The notes: generated from the sequence alone by a model not told the origin. Shown: positions 8,263 through 17,739, counted from the first letter of the stretch. The stretch: 64,000 bases of DNA from Betaproteobacteria bacterium (GCA_016195915.1 JACPYS010000026.1:1-64000), one strand, 5' to 3'. Translations and numbers: made by a program.

Positions 8263-9881
8263 GCGAAGCGGTATTCGACTACGTCGTCGTAGGCGCGGGA
8301 TCTGCGGGCTCGGCGCTGGCGGCGCGATTGACCGAGAACGGTCGGCACCGCGTGCTGCTGCTCGAAGCGGGCGGCGAGGACCGCAGCATCTGGATCCATA
8401 TTCCGCTCGGCGTCGGCAAGTTGCTGACCAATCCCCGCTACGCCTGGACCTTCTCGACCGAACCGCAGTCGAACATGCAGGGGCAGACGATCTATTGGCC
8501 GCGCGGCAAGGTCCTGGGCGGTTCGAGCGCACTCAACGGCATGGCGTACGTGTGGGGCGATCCGAAGGAGTTCGATCGCTGGCGCGACGAGGGCTGCAAG
8601 GGCTGGGGATACTCCGACGTGGCACCGTATTTTCAGCGGATGGAATCCAACGCCTACTCGAAGCAGCCGGGCCGTGGGCATGCGGGGCCGTTGCGCATCA
8701 CCGACCGCGCCGTGCGCGAGCGCGATGCACTGTCCGACGGGTTCGTCGCCGCGTGCCGCGAGGCCGGCATTTCCGAGACGCCGGACTACAACGTCGTTTC
8801 GTTCGAGGGTGTGCGCTACCTGGAGCAGTCCGCGCACCGGGGGCGCCGCTGCAGTACCGCGACGGCCTATCTCAAGCCGGCGCGCCGCCGGCCCAATCTG
8901 GTCGTGGAGACCCATGCCCACGCGTGCCGGGTCGTGTTCGAGGGGCGGCGCGCGGCCGGCGTCGAGTACCTCAAGGGCGGGAGCACGCGCATCGCGCGCG
9001 CGGGCCGCGAGGTGCTGCTGTGCGCGGGCGCCATCCAGTCGCCGCAGCTGCTCGAGCTCTCGGGCATCGGTCAGGCCGCGCTGCTGCAAAGCGCCGGCAT
9101 TCCGGTGGTCGCCGACCTGCCGGCGGTGGGCGAGCACATGTCCGATCATTTGCAGGTGCGCTGTACCTACGAAACCATGCTGCCGATCACGATCAACGAC
9201 ATCATGCGCAGCTTCTGGCGCAGGATGCGCGTCGGCGTGCAGTACCTGGCGACGCGAAAGGGGCTGATGGCGAACACCTCGTCGACCGCCCACGCGATCA
9301 CGCGCACCAGCGCCGCGCTTGCGGCGCCGGACGTCATGATCCGCATCTATCACATCAGCGGCAAGGACCGCTATTCGCGTTCCCCCTCCGGTGGCATCGA
9401 TCCGTATCCGGGATTCTCGATCGGCGGCTTCAAGTTGCACCCCGAGTCGCGCGGTTCCATCCACCTGCGCTCCCGGGATCCGCGGGAGCACCCGCGCATC
9501 CAGCCAAATTACCTCGCCCATCCCGCGGACCGCGACACCGCAATCGCATTGCTGCGCCTGGTACGCCGGATCGCATCGCAAGCCTCGCTCAGTCCCCTGA
9601 TCGTCGCGGAGCACCGCCCGGGGCCTGCGATCGCCGATGACGCGGCGCTGCTCGATTACATCCGCGCGACCGGGCAGACCTCATGGCACACGGTCGGCAC
9701 CTGCCGGATGGGGCCGCAGAACGATGCGGTGGTCGACGAGCGGCTGCGCGTCCACGGCGTGCAGTCACTGCGCGTGATCGACGTCTCGGTGATGCGCTCG
9801 ATTGCGTCGTCGAACACCAATGCGCCGGCGATCATGATCGGGGAAAAGGGCGCCGACGTGGTTCTGGAGGATGCGCGATGA
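8259..9881 (+). CDS. GMC-family FAD oxidoreductase (choline dehydrogenase-like)
   Basis: A 540-residue flavoprotein oxidising alcohols. The N-terminal dinucleotide fold is YVVVGAGSAGSALAARLTE followed by LLEAGGED; the GMC signature region WPRGKVLGGSSALNGMAYV lies near residues 85-105; GAIQSPQLLELSGIG marks the second signature; the C-terminus has the active-site His region SWHTVGTCRMG and a second histidine-like position replaced by Asn in SSNTNAPAIMI. It starts at GTG 8259, overlapping the ThDP enzyme by 4 bp, so both are made together. A plausible role is oxidation of an alcohol to the aldehyde or acid used by its partner; this is inference. Confidence 0.9.
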   Translation: MSEAVFDYVVVGAGSAGSALAARLTENGRHRVLLLEAGGEDRSIWIHIPLGVGKLLTNPRYAWTFSTEPQSNMQGQTIYWPRGKVLGGSSALNGMAYVWGDPKEFDRWRDEGCKGWGYSDVAPYFQRMESNAYSKQPGRGHAGPLRITDRAVRERDALSDGFVAACREAGISETPDYNVVSFEGVRYLEQSAHRGRRCSTATAYLKPARRRPNLVVETHAHACRVVFEGRRAAGVEYLKGGSTRIARAGREVLLCAGAIQSPQLLELSGIGQAALLQSAGIPVVADLPAVGEHMSDHLQVRCTYETMLPITINDIMRSFWRRMRVGVQYLATRKGLMANTSSTAHAITRTSAALAAPDVMIRIYHISGKDRYSRSPSGGIDPYPGFSIGGFKLHPESRGSIHLRSRDPREHPRIQPNYLAHPADRDTAIALLRLVRRIASQASLSPLIVAEHRPGPAIADDAALLDYIRATGQTSWHTVGTCRMGPQNDAVVDERLRVHGVQSLRVIDVSVMRSIASSNTNAPAIMIGEKGADVVLEDAR

Positions 9882-9997
9882 AGCGGTCGCCGCGGCAGGC
9901 GCTCTCAAGGGTGTCCGACACGTCGAAGGTTTTCGCGCTCGCGCCGCCTGTCCCTGAATTTCATGAGCTGGCCAGAGCTTTGCCGGCGGTGAGATAG
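9878..9997 (+). CDS. Possible 39-residue ORF overlapping the GMC gene
   Basis: An ATG at 9878 overlaps the TGA of the GMC gene (ATGA) and opens a frame ending at TAG 9995-9997. The peptide is basic at the start (MKRSPRQALSR) and has no recognisable domain. The 4-bp overlap fits operon style here, but the length and lack of homology make this uncertain; it may be the remnant of a lost third gene. The remaining bases up to 10125 hold only the leader of the MORN gene. Confidence 0.2.
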   Translation: MKRSPRQALSRVSDTSKVFALAPPVPEFHELARALPAVR

Positions 9998-10125
9998 AAT
10001 CCGCCACCGTCGCGCGCGTGGTGCGCGGATCGGTCGGTACGGTTTGACAGAAACCGACGATCCGTCGTGCAGGTGGATCGCGTTCGAGACTGGCTGATCG
10101 AACGCTGGGAACCGACAGAGACCGT

Positions 10126-13100
10126 ATGCGAAAACTGATTCTGTGCCTGATGACGTCGGCGCTGGCTGCGGCTGCAAATCCTGTTTCGGCGCAGGATCGA
10201 CTGCCACCGTGCCCCGGGCCGTTCATCAGCGGAGCCTGGACGAACTGCGTTGGAGAATTGACCCTCCCGAACGGCGCGAGGTACGCGGGCGAGTTCAAGG
10301 ACAACCGGCAAAACGGGCAAGGCACGATCACCTTCCCCGACGGCAGAAAGTACGTCGGGGAATTCAAGGATAACGAGCGCACCGGGCAGGGCACGTTTAC
10401 GTTTCCCGATGGCAGCAGGTACGTAGGCGGGTGGAAGGACGGCAAGTACCACGGGCAGGGCACCTATTCGTTCCCCCGTGGCGCGACGTACACGGGTGGC
10501 TGGAGGGACGGCAGGTACCACGGGCAGGGCAACGTGAAGCTCCCCGATGGCGGGGAATACACCGGCGAGTTCAAGGACGGGAAGTACGACGGTCAGGGCA
10601 CTTATACGTTCTTCGATGGCGCCAGGTACACCGGTGAGTACAGGGACGGCAAGCGCAACGGGCAGGGGACCATGACCTTTCCCGATGGCGAGAAGTACGT
10701 CGGTCAGTTCAAGGACGGAAATCGCAACGGGCAAGGCACCCTCACGCTGCCCAATGGCGGGAAGTACATCGGCGAGTTCCGCGACGACAAGTACCACGGG
10801 CAAGGCATCGAATACCGCGCCGATGGTTCGATCCTGCGATCCGGTGTTTGGGAAGACGGCAATCTGGTCAAACAGGCGCCGGCCGAAGAACGTGCGCGAC
10901 CGGAAGCCGCGCAGGTGAGGAAACCAGCCGAGGACAAGGCGAAGGCCGAAGCATTGCGCAGGGAAGAGGACGCGAAGCGCAAGGCGGAGTTGTCGGCCAG
11001 GGCGGCAGCCGAGTTGCAGGCGAGGAAGGACGCGGAAGACAGGGCGAAAGCGGAAGCCGCACGCGTTGCGGCAGCGAAGGGACCGGTGCGGTGCCCCGGA
11101 TCCTACGCGGCGGCGACCTGGACGAACTGTCTCGGAGAGGTGACCACGCCCGATGGCGAGAGCTACGCCGGCGAATTCAAGGACGGCAAGCGCGACGGGC
11201 AAGGCACGCTCGCGTTCCGCGACGGCACGAAGTACGCCGGCGGTTTCAGGGACGACAATCGCCACGGTCAAGGCACGCTGACGTTTCCCGACGGCACGAA
11301 GTATGTCGGCGAGTTCAAGGACAACAATCGCAGCGGACAGGGCACGCTGACGTTTCCCAGCGGCGAGAAGTACGTCGGTGAGTGGAAGGACGACAAGTAC
11401 CACGGGCAGGGCAGCGTGACGCTTCCCGATGGAGGGAAGTATGTCGGCCAGTTCAAAGACAACATGCGTCACGGGCAGGGCACGTTGACGTTCGCAGGCG
11501 GCGCGACCTATGTCGGGGAGTGGAAGGACCACAAGTATCACGGGCAGGGTAGCTTGACCTCGCCCGATGGCGGCAAGTACGTCGGCGAGTTCAGGGACAA
11601 CGAGCGCGCGGGGCACGGCAGCTTTACGTTCCCCGGCGGCGAGAAGTATGTCGGCGAGTGGAAGGACGACAAGCCCCACGGGCATGGCGCCGAATACCGC
11701 TCGGACGGAACGGCCGCGCGAACGGGCATTTGGGAAAACGGGAGCTTCGCCAGGCAGACGCAGGTCGACGAACATGCGCGCTTCGAAGCCGAGCGCGTGA
11801 GGACGCAGGCGGAGGAAAAGGCGAAGGCAGAAGCGCTGCGCAGGGAGGAGGAAGGCAGGCTCAAGGCCGAGTTGGCGGCCAAAGCGGCGGCCGAGCTTCA
11901 GGCAAGAAAGGAAGCCGAACAGAAGGCCAAAGCCGAAAGCGAGGAGCGGGCGAGACTGATGGCGGAGGCGGCGCGCAAGGCGGAGGAGGAGCGTGCCAGA
12001 CGCGAGGCCGAAGAAAAGGCGAAAGCGGAAGCGTTGCGCAAGGAACAGGAAGCGAGACGCAATGCGGAGCTGACGGCCCAGGCGGCGGCCGAACTGCAGG
12101 CAAGAAAAGAAGCGGAACAGAAGTCCAGGGCCGAAAGCGAGGAACGCGCGAGGCTCAAGGCGGAGGCAGCGCGCAGGGCGGAGGCGGAGGAAAGGGCCAA
12201 GGCAGATGCGATGCGCAAGGCCGAGGAAGCGAAGCGCAGCGCAGAGATGGCGGCCAAGGCGGCGGTTGCGAAGGCGGCAGCCGAGCTGCAAGCGAAGAAG
12301 GAAGCCGAGGAGCGGGTGAAAGCCGAAGCCGCGCGCGCTGCAGCGAAGGGACCGGTGCAGTGCCCGGGGTCCTACGCGGCGAGCTGGACGAACTGTCTCG
12401 GGGAAACAACCTTGCCCGATGGTACGAAGTACGCCGGCGGGTTCAAGGACGGCAACCGCAGCGGGCAGGGCACGCTGACGTTCTCGGATGGCACGAAGTA
12501 CGTCGGGGAGTTCAAGGACAACGATCGCAGCGGGCAGGGCACGCTGACGTTTCCGAGTGGCGAGAAGTACGCGGGCGAATGGGGGGACGACAAGTACAAC
12601 GGGCAGGGCGCGGTGACGCTTCCGGATGGCGGGAAATATGTCGGCCAGTTCAGGGACAACATGCGCCACGGACAGGGTACGTTGACGTTCCCGGGAGGCG
12701 CAACGTACGTCGGGGAGTGGAGGGACCACAAGTACTACGGGCAGGGCACCTTGACCTCGCCCGATGGCGGGAAGTACGTCGGCGGGTTCAAGGACAACGA
12801 GCGCGCCGGGCAGGGCACTTTCCTGTTTCCCAGCGGCGAGAAGTACGTCGGCGAGTGGAAGGACGACAAACCCCACGGCCCGGGTATCGAATACCGTGCC
12901 GACGGGGCCGTGCTGCGATCGGGCATTTGGGAAGGCGGGAACTTCGGCAGGCAAACGCAGGCGGACGAGCACGCGCGGCTCGAAGCGGAGCGCGTGAAGA
13001 GGCAGGCGGAAGATAGTGCGAAGGCGGCGGCTGAGTTGCAGGCGAAGAAGGAAGCTGAAGAAAAGGCGAAGCTGGAAGCGCTGCGCAAGGAGGAGGAAGC

Positions 13101-14055
13101 CAGGCGCAACGCGGAATTGGCGGCAAAGGCGGAGGCGGCACGCAAAGCGGCGGCCGAACTTCAGGCGAAGAAGGAAGCTGAAGAAAAGGCGAAGCTGGAA
13201 GCGCTGCGCAAGGAGGAGGAAGCCAGGCGCAACGCCGAGTTGGTGGCCAAAGCCGAGGCGGCACGCAAAGCGGCAGCCGAGTTGCAGGCGAGGAAGGAAG
13301 CGGAAGAGAAGGCAGAGGCGCTGCGCAAGGAAGAGGAGGCAAAGCGCAACGCGGAGCTGGCTGCCGAGGCGGCAGCCGAGCTGCAAGCGAAGAAGGAAGC
13401 TGAAGAGAAGGCGAAAGCGGAAGCCGCGCGCGCTGCGGCGAAAGGGCCGGTGCAGTGCCCGGGATCCTACGCGGCGAGCTGGACGAACTGTCTCGGAGAA
13501 ACAACCTTAGCCGATGGCACGAAGTACGCGGGCGGATTCAAGGACGGCAATCGCAGCGGGCAGGGCACGCTGACGTTCTCCGATGGCACGCAGTACGTCG
13601 GGGAGTTCAAGGACAACAATCGTGACGGACAGGGCAGCCTGACGTTCCCCAGTGGCGAGAAGTACGCGGGGGAGTGGAAGGACGACAAGTACAACGGGCA
13701 GGGCAGCGTGACGCTCCCCGATGGCGGGAAGTATGTGGGCCAGTTCAAAGACAACATGCGCCACGGGCAGGGCACGCTGACCTTCCCCGGCGGCGCGACG
13801 TACATCGGGGAGTGGCGGGACCACAAGTACTACGGGCAGGGCACCTTGACCTCGCCCGATGGCGGGAAGTACGTCGGCGGGTTCAAGGACAACGAGCGCG
13901 CCGGGCAGGGCACTTTCCTGTTTCCCAGCGGCGAGAAGTACGTCGGCGAGTGGAAAGACGACAAACCCCACGGCCAGGGCATCGAATACCGTACAGATGG
14001 AGCCGTCCTGCGATCAGGCAGCTGGGAAAGCGGGAATTTTGTCCGGGCGCGGTAA
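10126..14055 (+). CDS. Giant exported MORN-repeat protein with coiled-coil linkers
   Basis: A 1309-residue protein with a signal peptide (about 1-22, ending PVSAQ). Four cassettes each begin with a two-Cys cap (C29/C41, C323/C335, C746/C757, C1111/C1122; pattern CPGxY..WTNCxGE), followed by 8, 8, 7 and 7 MORN repeats of 23 residues (consensus YxGEFKDxxxxGQGTLTFPDG), 30 in all. Each cassette ends in a GIEYRADG-type half repeat. Linkers of roughly 65 to 200 residues (near 245-320, 540-742, 940-1107) are Ala/Glu/Lys/Arg-rich, long-helix sequence with AELQARKEAE motifs. Bacterial MORN proteins are thought to bind membranes or act as scaffolds; the caps could form disulfides in the periplasm. It stands alone between operons. 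Function unknown. Confidence 0.9.
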   Translation: MRKLILCLMTSALAAAANPVSAQDRLPPCPGPFISGAWTNCVGELTLPNGARYAGEFKDNRQNGQGTITFPDGRKYVGEFKDNERTGQGTFTFPDGSRYVGGWKDGKYHGQGTYSFPRGATYTGGWRDGRYHGQGNVKLPDGGEYTGEFKDGKYDGQGTYTFFDGARYTGEYRDGKRNGQGTMTFPDGEKYVGQFKDGNRNGQGTLTLPNGGKYIGEFRDDKYHGQGIEYRADGSILRSGVWEDGNLVKQAPAEERARPEAAQVRKPAEDKAKAEALRREEDAKRKAELSARAAAELQARKDAEDRAKAEAARVAAAKGPVRCPGSYAAATWTNCLGEVTTPDGESYAGEFKDGKRDGQGTLAFRDGTKYAGGFRDDNRHGQGTLTFPDGTKYVGEFKDNNRSGQGTLTFPSGEKYVGEWKDDKYHGQGSVTLPDGGKYVGQFKDNMRHGQGTLTFAGGATYVGEWKDHKYHGQGSLTSPDGGKYVGEFRDNERAGHGSFTFPGGEKYVGEWKDDKPHGHGAEYRSDGTAARTGIWENGSFARQTQVDEHARFEAERVRTQAEEKAKAEALRREEEGRLKAELAAKAAAELQARKEAEQKAKAESEERARLMAEAARKAEEERARREAEEKAKAEALRKEQEARRNAELTAQAAAELQARKEAEQKSRAESEERARLKAEAARRAEAEERAKADAMRKAEEAKRSAEMAAKAAVAKAAAELQAKKEAEERVKAEAARAAAKGPVQCPGSYAASWTNCLGETTLPDGTKYAGGFKDGNRSGQGTLTFSDGTKYVGEFKDNDRSGQGTLTFPSGEKYAGEWGDDKYNGQGAVTLPDGGKYVGQFRDNMRHGQGTLTFPGGATYVGEWRDHKYYGQGTLTSPDGGKYVGGFKDNERAGQGTFLFPSGEKYVGEWKDDKPHGPGIEYRADGAVLRSGIWEGGNFGRQTQADEHARLEAERVKRQAEDSAKAAAELQAKKEAEEKAKLEALRKEEEARRNAELAAKAEAARKAAAELQAKKEAEEKAKLEALRKEEEARRNAELVAKAEAARKAAAELQARKEAEEKAEALRKEEEAKRNAELAAEAAAELQAKKEAEEKAKAEAARAAAKGPVQCPGSYAASWTNCLGETTLADGTKYAGGFKDGNRSGQGTLTFSDGTQYVGEFKDNNRDGQGSLTFPSGEKYAGEWKDDKYNGQGSVTLPDGGKYVGQFKDNMRHGQGTLTFPGGATYIGEWRDHKYYGQGTLTSPDGGKYVGGFKDNERAGQGTFLFPSGEKYVGEWKDDKPHGQGIEYRTDGAVLRSGSWESGNFVRAR
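12346..14055 (+). repeat. Segmental duplication of a MORN cassette, period 1095 bp
   Basis: The third cassette (from 12346) and the fourth (from 13441) align without gaps at an offset of exactly 1095 bp (365 codons). In the 161 residues of MORN repeats only about ten differ; the sixth repeat is identical. Offset checks at 12781/13876 and 12361/13456 agree. The two older cassettes are clearly more diverged and carry one extra repeat each, so the protein seems to have grown by stepwise duplication of whole cassette-plus-linker units. Confidence 0.9.
13039..13235 (+). repeat. Exact 74-bp direct repeat within the third linker
   Basis: Bases 13039-13112 recur without mismatch at 13162-13235, an offset of 123 bp (41 codons). 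Both encode the charged helical unit beginning QAKKEAEEKAKLEAL. This is a recent tandem expansion of the coiled-coil linker and makes the locus prone to slippage and to assembly error. Confidence 0.9.
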
Positions 14056-14208
14056 GGAGCACGCTCCTCGATCATCGCCTTGCTTCGGAACGCGCGTATT
14101 GCGGCATTCGTTATGCCTTTCCGTGCGTCCGGCGGTGTTGACGGGAAAGAAGATCGCATCGTATAAGCTGCGCACGATCGTTTCCGTGGTGAACCGGGGC
14201 GTAACGCA

Positions 14209-15183
14209 ATGGGAAGGCGTTCGAACTGCATGCGTGCGATCGTGGCGTTGCTGCTTGCGTACGCGGCATCCCCCGGAGCGCAGATCTTCCCGGCCAAACC
14301 GCTTCGGCTGATTGTGCCGTTCGCGCCGGGCGGCGGCAACGACACCGTTGCGCGGGAAATCGCGCAGCAGATGAGCGCCGGCCTCGGGCAGCAGGTCATC
14401 GTCGACAATCGCTCCGGCGCAGGCGGCATCGTCGGTGCGGAGATCGCGGCGAGGTCGGCGCCCGACGGCTACACATTATTTCTCGGCGGCGTGGGAAGTC
14501 ATGCGGTCAATCCGAGCCTGCACGCAAAGCTGCCGTACGATCCGGTTAAGGACTTCGCGCCGGTCGCGCTGATCGCCACGGCGCCCTCGGTCCTCGTTGT
14601 ACACCTTACTGTGCCCGCGTCCGGCATCGCCGAATTTACGGCGTACGCCCGGTCTCATCCGGGCAGGATCAATTACGCCTCCAACGGCACGGGCAGTTCG
14701 GCGCATCTGGCCGCCGTGCTCTACGAGTCGATGACCGGGGTGCAGATGGTGCACGTGCCCTACAAGGGGCTGTCGCCGGCGCTTGTGGACCTGCTGGGCG
14801 GCGAGGTGCACGCGATGTTCAGCAGCATGGTCGCGATCGTGCCACACATCAAAGCCGGACGCTTGCGTGCGCTCGCCGTCACCGGGAAACAGCGCTCGCC
14901 GCTGCTCCCGGGGGTGCCGACGCTCGCCGAATCGGTCGCTCCCGGATACGAGGCGGGCTCGTGGTACGGGCTGCTCGCACCGGCGGGCACGCCGCGCGAT
15001 GTGGTCCTGCGCTTGAACGCGGAAGTCGCGAAGGCGCTGAGGCAGCCGGACGTGCGGAATCGGCTCGCGGCCGAGGGTGCCGAGACCATCGGCGGCACGC
15101 CGGAGGCGTTTGCGGCACACATCCGCGCGGAGCTCCTCCGGATGGGGGAATTGATCCGCCGGGCCCGCATCCGTATAGAGTGA
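14209..15183 (+). CDS. Bug/TctC-family receptor
   Basis: A periplasmic receptor (324 aa from ATG 14209, or 317 from ATG 14230, which gives a cleaner signal peptide MRAIVALLLAYAASPGAQ). Landmarks: LRLIVPFAPGGGNDTVARE, DNRSGAGGIVGAEI, SAPDGYTLF, HVPYKGLSPALVDLLGG. It opens a run of six same-strand genes up to 20985 containing a second receptor, PrpD proteins and a tricarballylate-dehydrogenase-like enzyme, so a tricarboxylate ligand such as tricarballylate, citrate or aconitate is a reasonable guess. Confidence 0.92.
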   Translation: MGRRSNCMRAIVALLLAYAASPGAQIFPAKPLRLIVPFAPGGGNDTVAREIAQQMSAGLGQQVIVDNRSGAGGIVGAEIAARSAPDGYTLFLGGVGSHAVNPSLHAKLPYDPVKDFAPVALIATAPSVLVVHLTVPASGIAEFTAYARSHPGRINYASNGTGSSAHLAAVLYESMTGVQMVHVPYKGLSPALVDLLGGEVHAMFSSMVAIVPHIKAGRLRALAVTGKQRSPLLPGVPTLAESVAPGYEAGSWYGLLAPAGTPRDVVLRLNAEVAKALRQPDVRNRLAAEGAETIGGTPEAFAAHIRAELLRMGELIRRARIRIE

Positions 15184-15240
15184 ACGGGCGCACGCGCGCG
15201 GCACCAGGCGCCCAGGATGAATCGCGAAGGAAAGCCAGTG

Positions 15241-16245
15241 ATGGAGAACATCGGACGCAGGCGCTTCATTGGAAAGCTCGGCGCTGCGGCCACCGTGGGT
15301 GTGCTGGCGGGCAGCCCCGCAGCGCTGGCCCAGCGCACCGCCGCTCTCGACTACCCTGCAAGGCCGATTCGCCTGTTTTGCCCGTTCGCGGCGGGCGGTG
15401 GAGTCGACATCACGGCGCGTGTGATCGCGCAGAAATTGACCGAAGGCTGGGGCCAGGCGGTGGTGGTCGAGAATCGCCCGGGAGCCAACGGCACGATCGC
15501 CGTAGACCTGGTTGCAAAGGCGCCGCCGGACGGCTACACGCTGACCATGATTTCTTCCAGTCATTCGGTCAATGTAACCCTGCAGAAGCGCCAGCCGTAC
15601 GACCTGACGCGCGACCTCGTGCCGATCACGCAGGCCACGGTCCAGCCGTATGTCCTGGTGGTGAATCCGGGCCTGCCGCTGAGGTCGGTGCAGGATCTGG
15701 TGGCGATGGCGAAGGCGAGACCAGGCGCTTTCACTTACGGGTCATCGGGAATCGGCGGATTCAGTCATTTGGCCGGTGCCCTGTTCGGGTCGCTCGCCGG
15801 CATCGACCTCACGCATGTACCCTATAGGGGGGGCGCACCGGCGATGGCGGATGTGATCACCGGCCAGATACAGATGCTGTTCTCGACCATTCTGCAGTCG
15901 CACGGCCACATTGCCTCCGGTCGTCTGCGCGCGCTTGCGGTGTCGACTGCAGTCCGCTCTGCGTCGAACCCGAACGTTCCCACAATGCAGGAAGCCGGGA
16001 TAGCCGGTTACGAGGTTTCCGGTTGGTACGGCATGATGGCGCCGGCCGCAACGCCTCCGGCGATCGTTGAAAAGCTGAATCAGGCGATCGTTCACATCCT
16101 TCGCTCACCTGAGACACACGAGCGCCTTGCCGTCGATGGCTCCGAGCCCGTAGGCAATACGTCCGCGCAGTTCGGCGAACACATCCGCAATGAAATCGCC
16201 AAGTGGCGCCGTTTGATCCGCGAGCTCGACATCCACGCGGAGTAA
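15241..16245 (+). CDS. Bug/TctC-family receptor with twin-arginine signal
   Basis: A 334-residue receptor whose leader reads MENIGRRRFIGKLGAAATVG, a twin-arginine (Tat) type signal, whereas most receptors here have ordinary Sec leaders. Export in folded form would follow. Downstream come IRLFCPFAAGGGVDITARV, ENRPGANGTIAVDL, PPDGYTLTM and HVPYRGGAPAMADVITG. I prefer ATG 15241, preceded by GAAGGAAAG, over ATG 15217. It lies 57 bp after the previous receptor and just before a PrpD gene. Confidence 0.9.
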   Translation: MENIGRRRFIGKLGAAATVGVLAGSPAALAQRTAALDYPARPIRLFCPFAAGGGVDITARVIAQKLTEGWGQAVVVENRPGANGTIAVDLVAKAPPDGYTLTMISSSHSVNVTLQKRQPYDLTRDLVPITQATVQPYVLVVNPGLPLRSVQDLVAMAKARPGAFTYGSSGIGGFSHLAGALFGSLAGIDLTHVPYRGGAPAMADVITGQIQMLFSTILQSHGHIASGRLRALAVSTAVRSASNPNVPTMQEAGIAGYEVSGWYGMMAPAATPPAIVEKLNQAIVHILRSPETHERLAVDGSEPVGNTSAQFGEHIRNEIAKWRRLIRELDIHAE

Positions 16246-16274
16246 CTTGCTCCGACGCACCAACAAGGGCCCGC

Positions 16275-17726
16275 ATGCAGATTCGACAGGCAGACGAAGC
16301 GAATTCCCGATCCGAGGGGCTGGCTTGCGCGTATGGCAGCCGCGTGGCGCGATTCGCGTACTCGGATCTGCCGCCCGCGGCGATCCGTTGGGCGAAAGTC
16401 GGCATCCTCGATACCATTGGCGTGGCCTTGGCCGGGGCACGGGAGCCGTGTGCGGCCTTGCTCGAACAGGTGCTCGGAGCGCAATCCGGGGCTTGCGTCG
16501 TGTTCGGCTCTCCGCGCAAAGCAGCCGCGCTCGACGCGGCGCTGATCAACGGCGCTGCCGCACATGCGCTCGATTTCGACGATAGCAGCAACACCCTTGG
16601 CGGTCATCCCTCGGTACCGATCCTTCCGGCATTGTTTGCCCTGGCCGACGAAAGCGGCGCCACGGGGCGCGAGTTCGTTACGGCCTATGTGGCGGGCTTC
16701 GAGGTTGAGACCAAGCTGGCGATGTCCGTTCATTTTCATCACTACACCAAGGGCTGGCATCCGACAGCCACACTAGGCGTATTTGGCGCGGCGGCGGCGT
16801 GTTCCCGGTTGCTTGGGCTCGACGCTGGCCATACGGCGATTGCGCTGGCACTTGCGGCCTCCGCTGCTGCCGGAATCAAGGCCAATTTCGGCACGATGGC
16901 CAAACCGCTGCACGTGGGGCGTTGCGCGCGTGAGGGACTGCTCGCGGCCCGGCTGGCGCAAGCAGGTTACACGGCCAACAGTGCGGGCGTATTCGAGCAT
17001 GAGCAGGGCTTCTTCGAGGTATACAACGGCGCGGGCACCTACGACGCTGCGCGCGGCCTCGATGCCTGGGCCGATCCTCTGGATATCATCCGTCCCGGGC
17101 TTGCGATCAAGCAATATCCCTGCTGCGGCAGCACGCATCCTGCCATCGATGCCGCAATCGAAATCGCCCTGGCGCATCGTCCGGCTTTGGATGCAATCGA
17201 ACGCGTCGACGTCTGGGTGCACGCGCGGCGCCTCAAACATACCGACCGGCCGGCGCCCCGGAGCGAGCTCGACGCCAAGTTCAGCCTGCAGTACGTCACT
17301 GCGCGCGCGCTGGCGGCCGCTTGCATTACGCTGGAGCATTTCGAAAACGGGGCGTACCTGGACGCCGGCATTGCACGGCTGTTGAGTCGAGTACACGTTG
17401 CGGCATACGGCGATGACCGCTTCTCCCCCGACAATCATTTCGGGGGCGAGGTCCGGGTGACGCTGCACGACGGCAGGGTGCTCGCCGCCAAGGTGGCGCA
17501 GGCCGTCGGACGCACCTCGGCCAATCCGCTGCCCGATGATCGTCTCCACGCCAAGTTCAAGTCCTGTGCTGCGCGCGCTCTGGATCTGGCTGCCATTGAC
17601 GCAGCTTATGCTGCGCTTCAGCGCATCGAGACACTGGCGGATATGCGCGACCTGACGCGCCACCTCGTCGGTACCATCGCGCGGCCTGTGCCCGATCCGC
17701 AGCGAAGTCTTTCGCCCGATTCGTAA
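16275..17726 (+). CDS. MmgE/PrpD family protein
   Basis: A 483-residue member of the 2-methylcitrate dehydratase (PrpD)/cis-aconitate decarboxylase superfamily, which dehydrates or decarboxylates tricarboxylic acids. N-terminal features are the helix LPPAAIRWAKVGILDTIGVALAG and the loop INGAAAHALDFDDSSN; later GWHPTATLGVFGAAAA, then FGTMAKPLHVGRCAREGLLAA, with the conserved Lys and His. The C-terminal domain contains CCGSTHPAIDA. Start ATG 16275 is 30 bp after the receptor stop. Adjacent to a tricarballylate-dehydrogenase-like gene, it may hydrate or dehydrate the C6 acid produced; this is inference. Confidence 0.9.
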   Translation: MQIRQADEANSRSEGLACAYGSRVARFAYSDLPPAAIRWAKVGILDTIGVALAGAREPCAALLEQVLGAQSGACVVFGSPRKAAALDAALINGAAAHALDFDDSSNTLGGHPSVPILPALFALADESGATGREFVTAYVAGFEVETKLAMSVHFHHYTKGWHPTATLGVFGAAAACSRLLGLDAGHTAIALALAASAAAGIKANFGTMAKPLHVGRCAREGLLAARLAQAGYTANSAGVFEHEQGFFEVYNGAGTYDAARGLDAWADPLDIIRPGLAIKQYPCCGSTHPAIDAAIEIALAHRPALDAIERVDVWVHARRLKHTDRPAPRSELDAKFSLQYVTARALAAACITLEHFENGAYLDAGIARLLSRVHVAAYGDDRFSPDNHFGGEVRVTLHDGRVLAAKVAQAVGRTSANPLPDDRLHAKFKSCAARALDLAAIDAAYAALQRIETLADMRDLTRHLVGTIARPVPDPQRSLSPDS

Positions 17727-17739
17727 CGACAGGAATCGA

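Noticed and set aside
9961-13386. 1141-residue minus-strand frame across the MORN gene
   Set aside because: It repeats with the MORN period and is rich in Leu/Pro/Arg, the expected mirror of the repeated plus-strand gene, which has a signal peptide and ribosome-binding context.
10210-14055. MORN repeat DNA considered as CRISPR or tandem non-coding repeat
   Set aside because: The 69-bp period stays in one open frame with conserved protein pattern and no spacers.
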